Shown in pieces: positions 1 through 9,307 of a DNA stretch of 64,000 nt (positions within the stretch are counted from its first letter, which is position 1; each line of letters begins with the position of its first letter). Location of the stretch: positions 4,071,674 to 4,135,673 of the forward strand of contig NZ_CP066129.1 in NCBI RefSeq assembly GCF_019242955.1, given 5' to 3'. The stretch is from Morganella morganii. Its GTDB lineage: Bacteria; Pseudomonadota; Gammaproteobacteria; Enterobacterales; Enterobacteriaceae. The notes beneath the pieces were generated by a model. The model had not been told where the DNA came from. It did no database searches and worked only from the letters and a program-made list of their open reading frames with translations. Both the position numbers and the translations under genes were made by a program.

Positions 1-2
1 GT

Positions 3-173
3 GATTACGGTTTTCTTGTGAATAATGGAGATATTCATTCATTTTCAAAAAAAATGGAGATTTTCATGAATAATCCTGATTCTCTACATAAATATTCTTT
101 ACTTTCAAAAGAAAGAGCTACTGATTTCGATATAAATAAAATTTTCAAAAAATGGCTTAATATTCTTTCTTAA
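3..173 (+). CDS. Partial glycosyltransferase family 4 (GT-B), C-terminal 56 residues
   Basis: The reading frame is open from the left edge of the window to a TAA at 171-173, so this is the 3' end of a gene that starts outside. The visible residues begin DYGFLVNNGDI and end with an amphipathic IFKKWLNILS tail. A 'G.LV..GD' step followed by a closing helix is how GT4 glycosyltransferases usually end. The stretch is much more AT-rich than the genes that follow, as O-antigen genes usually are. In Proteus and Providencia the O-antigen cluster ends next to secB or yibK (trmL), so I infer this is the last O-antigen gene. The sugar and linkage cannot be told from a fragment. Confidence 0.7.
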   Translation, partial: DYGFLVNNGDIHSFSKKMEIFMNNPDSLHKYSLLSKERATDFDINKIFKKWLNILS

Positions 174-191
174 GAATTTATGGTAAATACC

Positions 192-695
192 ATGCTCAAC
201 ATCGTCTTATTCGAACCAGAAATACCACCCAATACCGGCAATATAATCCGGTTATGTGCTAATACCGGCTTTCGGCTGCATCTGATCCATCCGTTGGGAT
301 TTACCTGGGATGATAAACGCCTGCGCCGGGCCGGGCTGGATTACAGTGAGTTTGCTGATATCAAGCATCACCATGATTATTATGCCTTTCTCGAAAGTGA
401 GGGGCTGAGTTCTGATAATGCACAGTCGCCGACCGGCAACCGGGTGTTTGCACTGACGACCAAAGGGACACCCCGTCACAGTAATGTCAGCTATCAGGCC
501 GGAGATTATCTGCTGTTCGGGCCGGAAACCCGCGGGTTACCACCTTATGTTCTGGATAATATGCCGGTTGATCAGAAAATCCGTGTGCCGATGCTGCCGG
601 ACAGCCGCAGTATGAATTTATCCAATACCGTCGCTGTGATTGTATTTGAAGCCTGGCGGCAACTGGATTATGCAGGGGCGTTATTGCGGGATTAA
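192..695 (+). CDS. trmL: tRNA (cytidine(34)-2'-O)-methyltransferase TrmL
   Basis: A SPOUT-class methyltransferase that 2'-O-methylates the wobble nucleotide of tRNA-Leu isoacceptors, using S-adenosylmethionine. The start [20 protein letters not shown] is the family's N-terminal signature. The knot region FGPETRGLP (about residue 108) and IRVPM...[11 protein letters not shown] (about residues 127-147) form the AdoMet-binding trefoil. I chose the ATG at 192 because family members begin MLNI; an ATG four codons upstream (180) is possible. With it the protein is 167 residues, near the 157 of E. coli. It follows the glycosyltransferase closely and converges on cysE, sharing a terminator. Identification is secure from sequence. 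Confidence 0.95.
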   Translation: MLNIVLFEPEIPPNTGNIIRLCANTGFRLHLIHPLGFTWDDKRLRRAGLDYSEFADIKHHHDYYAFLESEGLSSDNAQSPTGNRVFALTTKGTPRHSNVSYQAGDYLLFGPETRGLPPYVLDNMPVDQKIRVPMLPDSRSMNLSNTVAVIVFEAWRQLDYAGALLRD

Positions 696-716
696 TATGT
701 TCTGTATTTCAGACAC

Positions 717-744
717 AAAAAAGACAGCCTTGGCTGTCTTTTTT
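717..744. terminator. Bidirectional terminator between trmL and cysE
   Basis: A perfect 9-bp inverted repeat, AAGACAGCC and GGCTGTCTT (721-740), is flanked by an A run on the left and a T run on the right. It can therefore terminate trmL on plus and the secB-gpsA-cysE transcript on minus. Confidence 0.85.
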
Positions 745-768
745 ACTTTTGGCTGCTGAATCAGAAAA

Positions 769-1569
769 TTAAATCCCCTCACACCCGTTAAAGTGCTGAT
801 CCATATCCAGAGAGGGTTTTTCGCACCCCGGTTTACCAACTATCTTTGCCGGTACGCCTGCAACGGTAGTGTGTGCCGGAACCGGGTGCAGTACCACGGA
901 GCCTGCGCCGATTTTGGCACCGCGTCCGATTTCGATATTACCGAGGATTTTGGCACCTGCGCCAATCATCACGCCTTCGCGGACTTTCGGGTGGCGGTCG
1001 CCGCCGGTTTTGCCGGTACCGCCGAGGGTAACGGATTGCAGGATGGAGACATCGTTTTCCACCACGGCCGTTTCACCGATGACAATGCCGGTTGCGTGGT
1101 CAAACATAATGCCGTGGCCGATTTTTGCGGCCGGATGGATATCCACACCAAATGTTACTGAAACCTGGTTCTGGAGATACGTTGCCAGCGCACGACGGTT
1201 CTGATTCCACAGCCAGTTAGCGATGCGGTAAGCCTGTAAAGCGTGAAAACCTTTCAGGTAGAGCAGAGGCGTAGAGTATTTATCCACTGCCGGATCGCGC
1301 AGGCGAACAGCTTTGATATCCATTGCAGCAGATTTAATCATCTGCGGATCGTTGTGATAGGCATCTTCCACCACTTCACGGACAGAAATCGCCGGCATGG
1401 TCGGGGTTGCCAGTTTATTGGCCAGCATGAAACTGAGCGCGCTGCCCAGGTTTTCATGCTTGAGTAATGTCGCATGGAAAAAACTGGCCAGCATCGGCTC
1501 GCAATCAGCAAAGTCCCGTGCTTCCTGCTTTATATAGCTCCAGACTTCTTCCAGTTCTTCGTAGGACAT
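769..1569 (-). CDS. cysE: Serine O-acetyltransferase
   Basis: Acetylates L-serine with acetyl-CoA to O-acetylserine, the committed step of cysteine synthesis, in the cytoplasm. The 266-residue protein has the helical N-terminal SATase domain (residues 1 to about 135), then a left-handed beta-helix of hexapeptide repeats containing the active-site region DIHPAAKIGHGIMFDHATG and GGTGKTGGDRHPKV. The C-terminal tail ends in Ile, the residue the family uses to dock into CysK. It is the last gene of a minus-strand run secB-gpsA-cysE, 33 bp downstream of gpsA, the order found in E. coli. Feedback inhibition by cysteine is known for the family and not visible here. Confidence 0.97.
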   Translation of the reverse strand: MSYEELEEVWSYIKQEARDFADCEPMLASFFHATLLKHENLGSALSFMLANKLATPTMPAISVREVVEDAYHNDPQMIKSAAMDIKAVRLRDPAVDKYSTPLLYLKGFHALQAYRIANWLWNQNRRALATYLQNQVSVTFGVDIHPAAKIGHGIMFDHATGIVIGETAVVENDVSILQSVTLGGTGKTGGDRHPKVREGVMIGAGAKILGNIEIGRGAKIGAGSVVLHPVPAHTTVAGVPAKIVGKPGCEKPSLDMDQHFNGCEGI

Positions 1570-1602
1570 AATTACCTCACAGACTTCGGATAAAAAACGG
1601 GA

Positions 1603-2616
1603 TTAAAAGTGCTCACCTTCTTCTTTGGTGGCACGCCCCAACAGGGCACGGGCAGCTTCGAGCACATCTTTATTGCAGTAGAGTATTTGATAGATTTGCT
1701 CGGTGATAGGCATTTCCACACCTGCACGCTCTGCCAGCGCACGGACTTCTTTGGTATTACGGTATCCTTCCACGACCTGGCCGATGCGTTCCTGTGCTTC
1801 ATCAACACTTACGCCCTGCCCCATCATCATGCCGAAACGGCGGTTACGGGACTGGTTGTCGGTACAGGTCAGCACCAGGTCACCCAGACCGGCCATTCCC
1901 ATAAAGGTAGACGGATCTGCGCCTAATGCCACACCCAGGCGGGTCATTTCTGCCAGGCCACGGGTGATAAGCGCAGTTCGCGCATTAGCACCAAACCCCA
2001 TTCCGTCAGAGATCCCCGCACCAATCGCAATGACGTTTTTCACGGCACCGCCGAGCTGAATCCCGATAAAATCCGGGTTTTTATAGACACGGAAGCTTTT
2101 GCCGCAGTGGAAAAGCTGCTGAACCTCATCCGCAAAGGCAGGTTCTGTCGCCGCGACAGCAATCGCCGTCGGCAGGCCGGCAGCCAGCTCTTTGGCAAAA
2201 GAGGGACCGGAAATCATGGCCAGCGGAATGTTATCCCCGAGGACTTCACGCACCACTTCGCCCAGCAGACGCCCGGTTTCCGCTTCCAGACCTTTGGTCG
2301 CCCAGATAATCCGGGCATCCGGCCGCAGCAGCGGTTTGACGCGTTTAAGCACGTCCCCGAACACATGGCTCGGTACCACCAGCAGGATATTACGGCTGGC
2401 CGCGAGGGCTTTTTCAAGGGAAGCTTCAGGGATCAGGGTATCCGGGAACGGCACATCCGGCAGAAATGCCTGGTTGGCGCGATCCGCTTCAAGCTGACGG
2501 ATATGTTCCGGGTCATGTCCCCACAGCACCACACGGTGCCCGTTACGGGCCAGTGTGATCGCTAAAGCGGTGCCGTATGAACCGGCACCGAGTACAGTCA
2601 TAGAAGCGTCTGTCAT
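1603..2616 (-). CDS. gpsA: Glycerol-3-phosphate dehydrogenase [NAD(P)+]
   Basis: Reduces dihydroxyacetone phosphate to sn-glycerol 3-phosphate, the backbone precursor of membrane phospholipids. The 337-residue protein begins with a Rossmann fold ([12 protein letters not shown], about residues 8-19). It carries the family motif [11 protein letters not shown] near residue 80 and the catalytic lysine region [13 protein letters not shown] near residue 193. Its start codon shares a base with the stop of secB (ATG at 2616), so translation is probably coupled to secB. Length and motifs match E. coli GpsA throughout. Nothing unusual was seen. Confidence 0.97.
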   Translation of the reverse strand: MTDASMTVLGAGSYGTALAITLARNGHRVVLWGHDPEHIRQLEADRANQAFLPDVPFPDTLIPEASLEKALAASRNILLVVPSHVFGDVLKRVKPLLRPDARIIWATKGLEAETGRLLGEVVREVLGDNIPLAMISGPSFAKELAAGLPTAIAVAATEPAFADEVQQLFHCGKSFRVYKNPDFIGIQLGGAVKNVIAIGAGISDGMGFGANARTALITRGLAEMTRLGVALGADPSTFMGMAGLGDLVLTCTDNQSRNRRFGMMMGQGVSVDEAQERIGQVVEGYRNTKEVRALAERAGVEMPITEQIYQILYCNKDVLEAARALLGRATKEEGEHF

Positions 2617-3089
2617 TATGCTTCCTGTGTATCTTCCTGCGCAGCCTGCTGCTGTTCCTGCTGCTGCAGATAGTTCATGAACAACGCATCGAAGTTAACC
2701 GGTGCCAGGTTCAGCTGCGGGAACGTACCACGGCCGACCAGACCGGCGATGCACTCACGGGCATACGGGAACAGGATATTCGGGCAGTATGCACCCAGGC
2801 AGTGTGCCAGCTGGGTTCCTTCCAGACCACCGATGGTGAAAATACCGGCCTGCTGAACTTCACACAGAAATGCGGTTTCTTCGCCCATGGTCGCGGTCAC
2901 GGTGACGCGCAGAACGATTTCATAAACGTCATCTGCCAGTTTGGTTGAACCGGTGTCCAGATCCATCTTCACTTCCGGCTGCCACTCCTGCTGGAAAACG
3001 GCAGGTGCATTCGGCGCTTCAAAAGAAATATCTTTGGTGTAAACGCGCTGAATGTTGAAAGACATTTCTGTGTTTTGTTGTTCTGACAT
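2616..3089 (-). CDS. secB: Protein-export chaperone SecB
   Basis: A cytoplasmic tetrameric chaperone that holds precursor proteins unfolded and hands them to SecA. The 157-residue sequence starts [20 protein letters not shown] and contains the conserved [15 protein letters not shown] stretch and the C-terminal [18 protein letters not shown]ecA-binding region. A glutamine-rich tail follows. It is the first gene of the secB-gpsA-cysE run. In E. coli grxC sits just upstream; here only 71 bp separate SecB from YibN and no glutaredoxin gene is present. Confidence 0.97.
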   Translation of the reverse strand: MSEQQNTEMSFNIQRVYTKDISFEAPNAPAVFQQEWQPEVKMDLDTGSTKLADDVYEIVLRVTVTATMGEETAFLCEVQQAGIFTIGGLEGTQLAHCLGAYCPNILFPYARECIAGLVGRGTFPQLNLAPVNFDALFMNYLQQQEQQQAAQEDTQEA

Positions 3090-3160
3090 AGTGTTACCTT
3101 TTGATATCCATATAAAGAGTGTGAGTTACAAAGGGGATGTTCCAATCATCCTTTGCCGGA

Positions 3161-3598
3161 TTACTTTTTGCTGCGGGAAAGCGGCAGGTTATCACCGGTC
3201 CAGCCGGAGAGGCCGTCTTTCAGCACAAATACACGTTCAAAACCCGCTTTGAGCAGGCTTTCAGCCGGTTTAACCAGTTCCATACCGTTGGCGGAAACCA
3301 GGATAACAGGACGGTTTTTGTGCTTTTCCACTTCACCGAGATTGTTGTCTTTAATTTCTGACGGTGTCAGATTGACCGCGTCAATGATATGACCACGGCG
3401 GAAATCGTCCCGGGTACGGGTATCCACAACAATCGCTTCTTCTTTATTCATCAGTGCGATAGCCGTGGAACGCGGAATCGTTTTCACTTTTGAAAACAGT
3501 CCTTTAACAGTCAGTACGATGACTGAAATCAGTAACGCAACCCAGACAAGGCTGATAATAGGGTGCTTACTGACAAATGGCATAATTTCTTGCAGCAT
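3161..3598 (-). CDS. yibN: YibN-type membrane-anchored rhodanese-like protein
   Basis: A 145-residue protein with one N-terminal membrane helix (about residues 10-32, [15 protein letters not shown]) followed by a cytoplasmic rhodanese-like domain ([15 protein letters not shown] near residue 60, [11 protein letters not shown] near the end). I chose the ATG at 3598 because E. coli YibN begins MQEIM and this gives MLQEIM; an ATG at 3637 lies in frame upstream. The active-site loop reads [14 protein letters not shown] and has no cysteine, so classical sulfurtransferase activity is unlikely. It lies upstream of secB on the same strand. Its biological role is not established from sequence. Confidence 0.85.
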   Translation of the reverse strand: MLQEIMPFVSKHPIISLVWVALLISVIVLTVKGLFSKVKTIPRSTAIALMNKEEAIVVDTRTRDDFRRGHIIDAVNLTPSEIKDNNLGEVEKHKNRPVILVSANGMELVKPAESLLKAGFERVFVLKDGLSGWTGDNLPLSRSKK

Positions 3599-3952
3599 GG
3601 GGGACAATAACTCCCGTTGGTTAATAACAAAGATCAAAGGGCAGAAGTATACCTGTGTGCCGGTTCAAATACAGCCGGTCTTGCCCGGGTTACGGCTGTT
3701 TTCATCATAATTTTGCGGCGTATGCCGCGAAAATTCATTTTTCCGTCAGACAGAGGGGTTAATTTACCATTGATTCACGGTTAAGGTAAAAAACAAACGC
3801 AACAAATTCACCGTGAATCTCCGCCGCCGGATTGTCCCGAAGTGTAAATCCCGGATAACAGGACTGGTAACGCTTTAAATGGCATGGAATAATTGTAGTT
3901 TAGAATAGTTAAATACGATCGTTTCTTTGGCGCAACGGCAGGGTCAGATAAA
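3599..3952. other. Intergenic region between yibN and envC
   Basis: About 350 bp without a convincing gene. It separates the divergent yibN and envC transcripts and must hold both promoters. In E. coli gpmM (gpmI) occupies this position between yibN and envC; nothing resembling a phosphoglycerate mutase remains here. I see no strong hairpin or operator. Confidence 0.6.
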
Positions 3953-5236
3953 TTGGCGCATAAGCACGTTTTCCGCACACATTCACGCCGGGTATCTCCC
4001 GGTGTCCGCACATTGCTGGCAGCACTGCTGTTACCGGTCTCTTTTGCTGTTTCTGCCGCCAATACAACCACTGCGGATGCCAGTAAAAATGAGCTGAAAA
4101 ATCTCCAGCTGAATATTGCGGAGAAGGAAAAAAGCGTCAAAGAGCAGCAGGGGAAACGCGCCAGTCTGCTAACCCAGCTGAAAAATCAGGAAAAAGATAT
4201 CGCTGCTGCCGGTCGTGAACTCTATTCCACTCAGAAAACCCTGAAACAGCTCGAGAATGAAATCGCGACGCTGAGCACGGAAATCAAACAGCTAGATTCG
4301 AAACAGAAAGCCCAGCGTGAACTCCTGTCAAAACAACTCGATGCCGCATTCCGTCAGGGACGCCATCAGGGCGTTGAACTGATTTTCAAAGGTGAGGAAG
4401 GTCAGCGCGATGAGCGTATCCTCGCCTATTACACCTATATCGGTGCCGCGCGGGAAAAAACCATCGCGGAGCTGGAAGAGACCACTCAGCAGCTGCACGC
4501 CCGCCGTCAGACTGAGCAGCAGAAACGTTCAGAGCAGAAAAATCTGCTCGGTAAGCAGCAGACAGAAAAGAAAAAACTGGACAGTGCCCGGGTTGCGCGG
4601 AAATCCACACTGACCGAGCTGGAGCGCTCACTGAAAGCCGATCAGAAAGATTTGCTGGTGATGCGGGAAAACGAAAGCCAGCTGCGTAACAAGATAGCCA
4701 AAGCGGAGCGCGAGGCCAAAGCCCGTGCGGAACGCGAAGCCCGTGAAGCCGCCCGTATCCGTGAAAAACAGGCGCAGGCGAAGAAAAAAGGCTCCACCTA
4801 TACGCCGACACAGGACGAGCGCTCGCTGATGTCCCGTACCGGGGGACTGGGCCGCCCGGCCGGTCAGGCGATCTGGCCGGTCCGCGGTCCGCTGCTGCAC
4901 CGGTTCGGTGACAGCATCTCCGGTGAGCTGCGCTGGAAAGGTATGGTGATCGGCGCACCGGAAGGCACACAGGTAAAAGCCGTGGCCGATGGCCGTGTCC
5001 TGCTCGCTGACTGGCTGCAGGGGTATGGTCTGGTTGTGGTGGTTGAGCATGGTAAAGGGGATATGAGCCTTTACGGATATAACCAGAGCGCACTGGTGAA
5101 TGTGGGCGATCAGGTGAAAGCCGGTCAGCCGGTTGCACTGGTGGGCAACAGCGGAGGCCAGGAAAGACCGGGCCTCTATTTTGAAATCCGGCGCCAGGGA
5201 CGGACGGTTAACCCGCAGCCCTGGCTGGGGAGATAG
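3953..5236 (+). CDS. envC: Murein hydrolase activator EnvC
   Basis: A periplasmic activator of the amidases AmiA and AmiB at the division septum. The 427-residue protein has a signal peptide (LLAALLLPVSFAVSA, cleavage near residue 35), then a long coiled coil (about residues 45-290, rich in K/E/Q/R). It ends in a degenerate LytM domain (about residues 310-425) with WKGMVIGAPEGT, VVEHGKGDMSLYGYN and LYFEIRRQGRTVNPQPWLGR. The LytM zinc ligands of true peptidases are incomplete, as expected for an activator. The start is a TTG at 3953; no ATG or GTG lies suitably upstream in frame. The GTG of yibQ follows 6 bp downstream, so the two are co-transcribed as in E. coli. Confidence 0.93.
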   Translation: MAHKHVFRTHSRRVSPGVRTLLAALLLPVSFAVSAANTTTADASKNELKNLQLNIAEKEKSVKEQQGKRASLLTQLKNQEKDIAAAGRELYSTQKTLKQLENEIATLSTEIKQLDSKQKAQRELLSKQLDAAFRQGRHQGVELIFKGEEGQRDERILAYYTYIGAAREKTIAELEETTQQLHARRQTEQQKRSEQKNLLGKQQTEKKKLDSARVARKSTLTELERSLKADQKDLLVMRENESQLRNKIAKAEREAKARAEREAREAARIREKQAQAKKKGSTYTPTQDERSLMSRTGGLGRPAGQAIWPVRGPLLHRFGDSISGELRWKGMVIGAPEGTQVKAVADGRVLLADWLQGYGLVVVVEHGKGDMSLYGYNQSALVNVGDQVKAGQPVALVGNSGGQERPGLYFEIRRQGRTVNPQPWLGR

Positions 5237-5242
5237 CACACA

Positions 5243-6313
5243 GTGACTTACCGGCAGAAAACCAAAAATATCTTACTGACTTCGTTAATTTTTATCACTT
5301 CGTCACTGATAACGTTTTCTGCCGCGGCGGCACAGCTCGCCATTGTGATCGATGATTTCGGTTACCGCAAACAGGATGATAACCGTATCCTGGAACTGCC
5401 GCCGCAGGTCTCGATCGCTATCCTGCCGAACTCCCCGTTCGGCAAAGAGATGGCGGAGAAAGCACACCGCCAGGGCCGTGAAATTCTGATCCATATGCCG
5501 ATGGCACCGATCAGCAAGCAACCGCTGGAACGCGATACCCTGCGCCCGTCCATGAGTGCCGCAGAAATTGATACCCTGATTAAAGCCGCGATTGCCCGGG
5601 TGCCGTATGCCACCGGGATGAATAACCATATGGGCAGTGCGATGACCTCTGATCTGACCGCCATGCAGCATGTGATGACGTCGCTTTCCGGCTCCGGTTT
5701 TTACTTTCTCGACAGTGTGACCATCGGCAGCACCAAAGTCACACAGGCCGCACAGGGAACACCGGTCCGCGTGCTGCGCCGCCAGGTTTTTCTGGATAAC
5801 GTGCAGACAGAGGAAGAAACCCGCAAACAACTGAACCACGCCGTTGCGCTTGCCCGCAAGCAGGGATCGGTGATCGCCATCGGGCACCCGCATCCGTCGA
5901 CGGTCCGCGCCCTGCATAAGCTTATCCCGCAACTGCCGCCGGATATTCAGCTGGTGTCTCCGGGGTATATGCTGACACATGCCGGTAAGCCGTCCTCCGT
6001 GAAACCACAGCCGGAGAAACCGGTCGTGCCGGTTAAACCCGCAGAGCAGGAAAAACCGTGGCTGACACCAATGACAGAGCAGTGCGCGGGTAAAGCGGAA
6101 ATTGGCGGGGAATTTTACGTCCGCTATATCAATCTGCTGGCGGAAGCCGTTATAAGAGATCAGCTGAACGGCAACGTGGCGGAAGTCCTGTCTTCCATCC
6201 GTATGGCGCTGCCGCAGCCGGATGTAACACCGCCTGCGGTAAAAGAATCAGTCAGCACTGACCTGAAAGCTGCGGAAAAAGTACCGGCTGAACCGGCGGC
6301 AGAGACTCAGTGA
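5243..6313 (+). CDS. yibQ: YibQ, divergent polysaccharide deacetylase family protein
   Basis: A 356-residue exported protein with an N-terminal signal (ILLTSLIFITSSLITFSAAAA). It is followed by the divergent polysaccharide deacetylase fold: LAIVIDDFGYR at residue 32, ILPNSPFG, ILIHMPMAP, MNNHMGSAMT and VIAIGHPHPST. The paired Asp and His residues typical of the NodB fold are visible, but the substrate is unknown. After about residue 245 the tail is Pro/Lys/Glu-rich (PEKPVVPVKPAEQEKP) and low in complexity. Start is a GTG at 5243, six bases after envC. Its 3' end overlaps the 3' end of the convergent membrane-protein gene by 66 bp. Confidence 0.85.
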   Translation: MTYRQKTKNILLTSLIFITSSLITFSAAAAQLAIVIDDFGYRKQDDNRILELPPQVSIAILPNSPFGKEMAEKAHRQGREILIHMPMAPISKQPLERDTLRPSMSAAEIDTLIKAAIARVPYATGMNNHMGSAMTSDLTAMQHVMTSLSGSGFYFLDSVTIGSTKVTQAAQGTPVRVLRRQVFLDNVQTEEETRKQLNHAVALARKQGSVIAIGHPHPSTVRALHKLIPQLPPDIQLVSPGYMLTHAGKPSSVKPQPEKPVVPVKPAEQEKPWLTPMTEQCAGKAEIGGEFYVRYINLLAEAVIRDQLNGNVAEVLSSIRMALPQPDVTPPAVKESVSTDLKAAEKVPAEPAAETQ

Positions 6314-7189
6314 CAGCAGAACCGAGATAACCAGCCCAACCGTCAGTATGATCTGCGTATCGCCGGATGTCATGGATGATTCCAGCACCGGGATAAGCCA
6401 GAAGACCATCAGTATCAACGTACTGCTGAACATAATAATGCTGTTCAGCAGAATCAGGACAAGCAACCGCCCTGTATGCAGTTTTTCCCCGTAAAAAGTA
6501 AATACCGGCCTGAATGTGAAAACGGCAATAACCGCGATAATGATAAACCCCGGGATCACATTACCGGCGTTATCGCTCACCGGTACCGCCCATTCCCGGC
6601 TGATGACGGTTAACTGCATAAACAGCGGCATCATCTGTAATAAGAATGTCATTCCGGCGGCTGTCAGTACGGTATAAACCCGGCGGGTGTTGAGTGCTGT
6701 CATCACAAAACGGGGAGCATCCCCGGTTAAAAACCGGCGCAGGCAATAAATCAGCAGCGATAATCCGCAGAGCAGTAAAATATAAGCCAAATATCTTCCC
6801 GACCAGAGAAACCAGAATATCTGATCGTTATTGGTGAGAGTTCCCGCCTTTTTAAGATCATATATGAAAGATATTACCGGGATATCTGCTGCTGTCTTTC
6901 CTGCGGTATAAAGAAGCGCTGCGGTTATCACAAAAATAACAGTTTTTCCGGACACCCGGTTCAGACACTGCCGGTAAAAAATAAGAGAAATCACCGGGAA
7001 CAGTAAGACCTGGTGGGTCACCACTCTGTTCAGAGCCCATAAAATTCTGTCTCTGAACAATGGTGCCGCTGTTTTGACCATAAACTCCGGAATAAAAAAT
7101 AACGTCATTTCTGCTGCGAAAAACACAACGACAAACAGCAGCGGCAGCCGGAAAAATGATGTGTTATCCGCGGATGATGCTTCCTGCAT
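6248..7189 (-). CDS. Polytopic membrane protein, unknown function (paralogue A)
   Basis: A 313-residue, very hydrophobic protein with roughly eight predicted membrane segments and no motif I recognise. It begins with a short polar stretch, then FFRLPLLFVVVFFAAEM. The start at 7189 has a GGAG ribosome site about 6 bases upstream. It shares its N-terminal pattern (FRLPLLFV...), length and layout with the next gene upstream on the same strand, 26 bp away, so the two look like a tandem duplication that has diverged. Its 3' end overlaps yibQ tail to tail. Being membrane-bound and next to cell-envelope genes suggests an envelope role, but that is only context. Confidence 0.7.
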   Translation of the reverse strand: MQEASSADNTSFFRLPLLFVVVFFAAEMTLFFIPEFMVKTAAPLFRDRILWALNRVVTHQVLLFPVISLIFYRQCLNRVSGKTVIFVITAALLYTAGKTAADIPVISFIYDLKKAGTLTNNDQIFWFLWSGRYLAYILLLCGLSLLIYCLRRFLTGDAPRFVMTALNTRRVYTVLTAAGMTFLLQMMPLFMQLTVISREWAVPVSDNAGNVIPGFIIIAVIAVFTFRPVFTFYGEKLHTGRLLVLILLNSIIMFSSTLILMVFWLIPVLESSMTSGDTQIILTVGLVISVLLSLSLCRRFSRYFFRSFQVSAD

Positions 7190-7215
7190 GTATCACTCCT
7201 TTTTATATCAGCCCG

Positions 7216-8145
7216 TTACCGGCGGAATATCACACCGGTGACAGCACGGCTTATCCACAGTGTCAGCACGACACAGACCGCCGTTATAGTCCATAACCCG
7301 GTCTCCCCGAAGTGCCGGAAATTATCGGTGACTAATACCATATAAATAGTACCGGCCGTGACGGCCACCATCGCCAGAAAACTGAGCACCGTGCTGAGCA
7401 GAACGGAAATGACCAGCGGCCTGATTTTCAGTGTGCCTCCCGCAACCGGGAAACGGGAACGGACAACGAAAAAAATAACAGCGCACGAAATAATCAGACT
7501 CACCGCCGTGGTATAAGCATGTTCAGATACCGGGTCCGGCAGTCCTCCGGGGAAATAGACCGGTATCAGTGCCGCCAGGAATAATGTGATCATCCACATC
7601 AGGTATACCATCCCGGTACTGAACAATAATGCATAAATATCCGGCAATTTTCCGTCCGGAATAACCGCCGGCTGGCTGACTTTAATATAATAATGTGCCA
7701 CCAGGCGGGTTGCTATGCCCAGTAAGATAAATGAAGCCAGATACAGAAAAATATCTGTGGTTTTCATCATCAGGGCAATATCAGAAAAATCCAGATCATT
7801 ATTTTGCATTTTCCCCAGCAGATAGCCGAGCCACTCCATTTTCAGTCCGCCGAGAATACTGTTCACCGCATACAGAAAAATAGTGAGACCAATAACACCC
7901 AACACGGTTTTCCGGTTCAGCTGTGTTATCCGGTAATGATAAAAAAATAAGGATGTCAGCGTGAAAAGCCCGGTCAGCTGAATCAGCTGAGATGCAAATA
8001 TTTTTGACAAATAGGCTGCCAGTGATAATTCAGGGGAATAGGCACTGATATTCGGATAAGAGACCAGGATCAGCGAACCACTCAGGATAAGAGCATAGGC
8101 CAGTACAAATAATAACGGTAACCGGAAAACTGTGGTTGTATTCAT
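7216..8145 (-). CDS. Polytopic membrane protein, unknown function (paralogue B)
   Basis: A 309-residue hydrophobic protein with about eight membrane segments. I placed the start at 8145 (MNTTTVFRLPLLFVLAYAL), which has AAGGA a few bases upstream; an in-frame upstream ATG at 8190 would add 15 polar residues and lacks a ribosome site. Shared features with its downstream neighbour are FRLPLLFV at the N-terminus, a loop with a Tyr/His-Tyr motif (FFYHYRITQLNRKTV against IFYRQCLNRVSGKTV), and overall length. No family is recognised. It is probably the first gene of a two-gene operon, divergent from hldD. Confidence 0.7.
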   Translation of the reverse strand: MNTTTVFRLPLLFVLAYALILSGSLILVSYPNISAYSPELSLAAYLSKIFASQLIQLTGLFTLTSLFFYHYRITQLNRKTVLGVIGLTIFLYAVNSILGGLKMEWLGYLLGKMQNNDLDFSDIALMMKTTDIFLYLASFILLGIATRLVAHYYIKVSQPAVIPDGKLPDIYALLFSTGMVYLMWMITLFLAALIPVYFPGGLPDPVSEHAYTTAVSLIISCAVIFFVVRSRFPVAGGTLKIRPLVISVLLSTVLSFLAMVAVTAGTIYMVLVTDNFRHFGETGLWTITAVCVVLTLWISRAVTGVIFRR

Positions 8146-8358
8146 GCATATTCCTTTAAAGTCCGGAGACACTGTCCGGCCGGATAACATAATAAATAAT
8201 ATCCACGGTATAACAGATCACCGGCGGAAAACAACCTGGTGGCATATGGGATCTTCCTGCCGCCGCAATTTTTTCATCCACGTCAGACACCCATCAATGC
8301 TATGATGAAAGCAGTGATTTTTTCATTTTCTTAAATGAACCGAACAGAGGAATGCGTG

Positions 8359-9297
8359 ATGATTATTGTCACCGGCGGCGCCGGATTTATCGGCAGCAAT
8401 ATTGTAAAAGCACTGAATGATGACGGCTACACTGATATTTTAGTCGTGGATAACCTGAAAGACGGTACCAAGTTTGTCAATCTGGTGGATCTGAATATCG
8501 CCGATTACATAGATAAAGAAGATTTTATCGCCGGTATTGTGGCCGGGGATGATTTCGGAGATGTCGAGGCGGTTTTCCATGAAGGTGCCTGTTCTTCCAC
8601 GACCGAGTGGGACGGCAAGTACATGATGGATAATAACTATCAGTACTCCAAAGAACTGCTGCATTATTGTCTGGATCGCCGGATCCCGTTCCTGTATGCC
8701 TCTTCTGCCGCCACCTACGGCGGGCGCAGTGATAACTTTATTGAAGATCGGCAGTACGAAAAACCATTAAATGTGTATGGTTATTCGAAATTCCTGTTTG
8801 ATCAGTATGTCCGCGAAATCCTGCCGGAAGCAGAATCTCAGATCTGCGGTTTCCGTTATTTCAATGTGTACGGCCCGCGTGAAGGCCATAAAGGCAGCAT
8901 GGCGAGTGTCGCTTTCCATCTGAATAACCAGATTTTAAACGGCGAAAACCCGAAATTATTCTCCGGCAGCGAAAACTTCCTGCGCGATTTCATCTATGTG
9001 GGTGATGTGGCGGATGTGAACCTGTGGTTCTGGAAAAATGCCAAATCCGGTATTTTCAACTGCGGTACCGGCCGTGCGGAATCTTTCCAGGCAGTCGCCG
9101 ATGCCGTGACCGGGTTCCACACTGATCGCCAGTGTGCTCTCGATTACATTCCGTTCCCGGAAAAACTGAAAGGCCGTTATCAGGCGTATACCCAGGCTGA
9201 CCTGACCAATCTGCGAGCAGCGGGTTATCCGGGCGAATTCAAAACGGTCGCCGAAGGTGTTCGTGAATATATGGCTTGGTTAAATCAGGGAAATTAA
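8359..9297 (+). CDS. hldD: ADP-L-glycero-D-manno-heptose 6-epimerase
   Basis: Converts ADP-D-glycero-D-manno-heptose to the L,D form used to build the inner core of lipopolysaccharide. The 312-residue protein starts [14 protein letters not shown] (NAD(P)-binding Rossmann fold) and has the extended SDR signature SSAATYGG and YGYSKFLFD (Tyr/Lys pair near residue 140). The ATG at 8359 matches E. coli; an ATG at 8335 in frame adds eight residues. It leads the hldD-waaF-waaC operon, 10 bp before waaF. Confidence 0.97.
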   Translation: MIIVTGGAGFIGSNIVKALNDDGYTDILVVDNLKDGTKFVNLVDLNIADYIDKEDFIAGIVAGDDFGDVEAVFHEGACSSTTEWDGKYMMDNNYQYSKELLHYCLDRRIPFLYASSAATYGGRSDNFIEDRQYEKPLNVYGYSKFLFDQYVREILPEAESQICGFRYFNVYGPREGHKGSMASVAFHLNNQILNGENPKLFSGSENFLRDFIYVGDVADVNLWFWKNAKSGIFNCGTGRAESFQAVADAVTGFHTDRQCALDYIPFPEKLKGRYQAYTQADLTNLRAAGYPGEFKTVAEGVREYMAWLNQGN

Positions 9298-9307
9298 TTA
9301 AACGCAC

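Noticed and set aside
4386..5239. Long open frames antisense to envC
   Set aside because: They are shadows of a GC-rich coding sequence, with no ribosome site and no recognisable protein.
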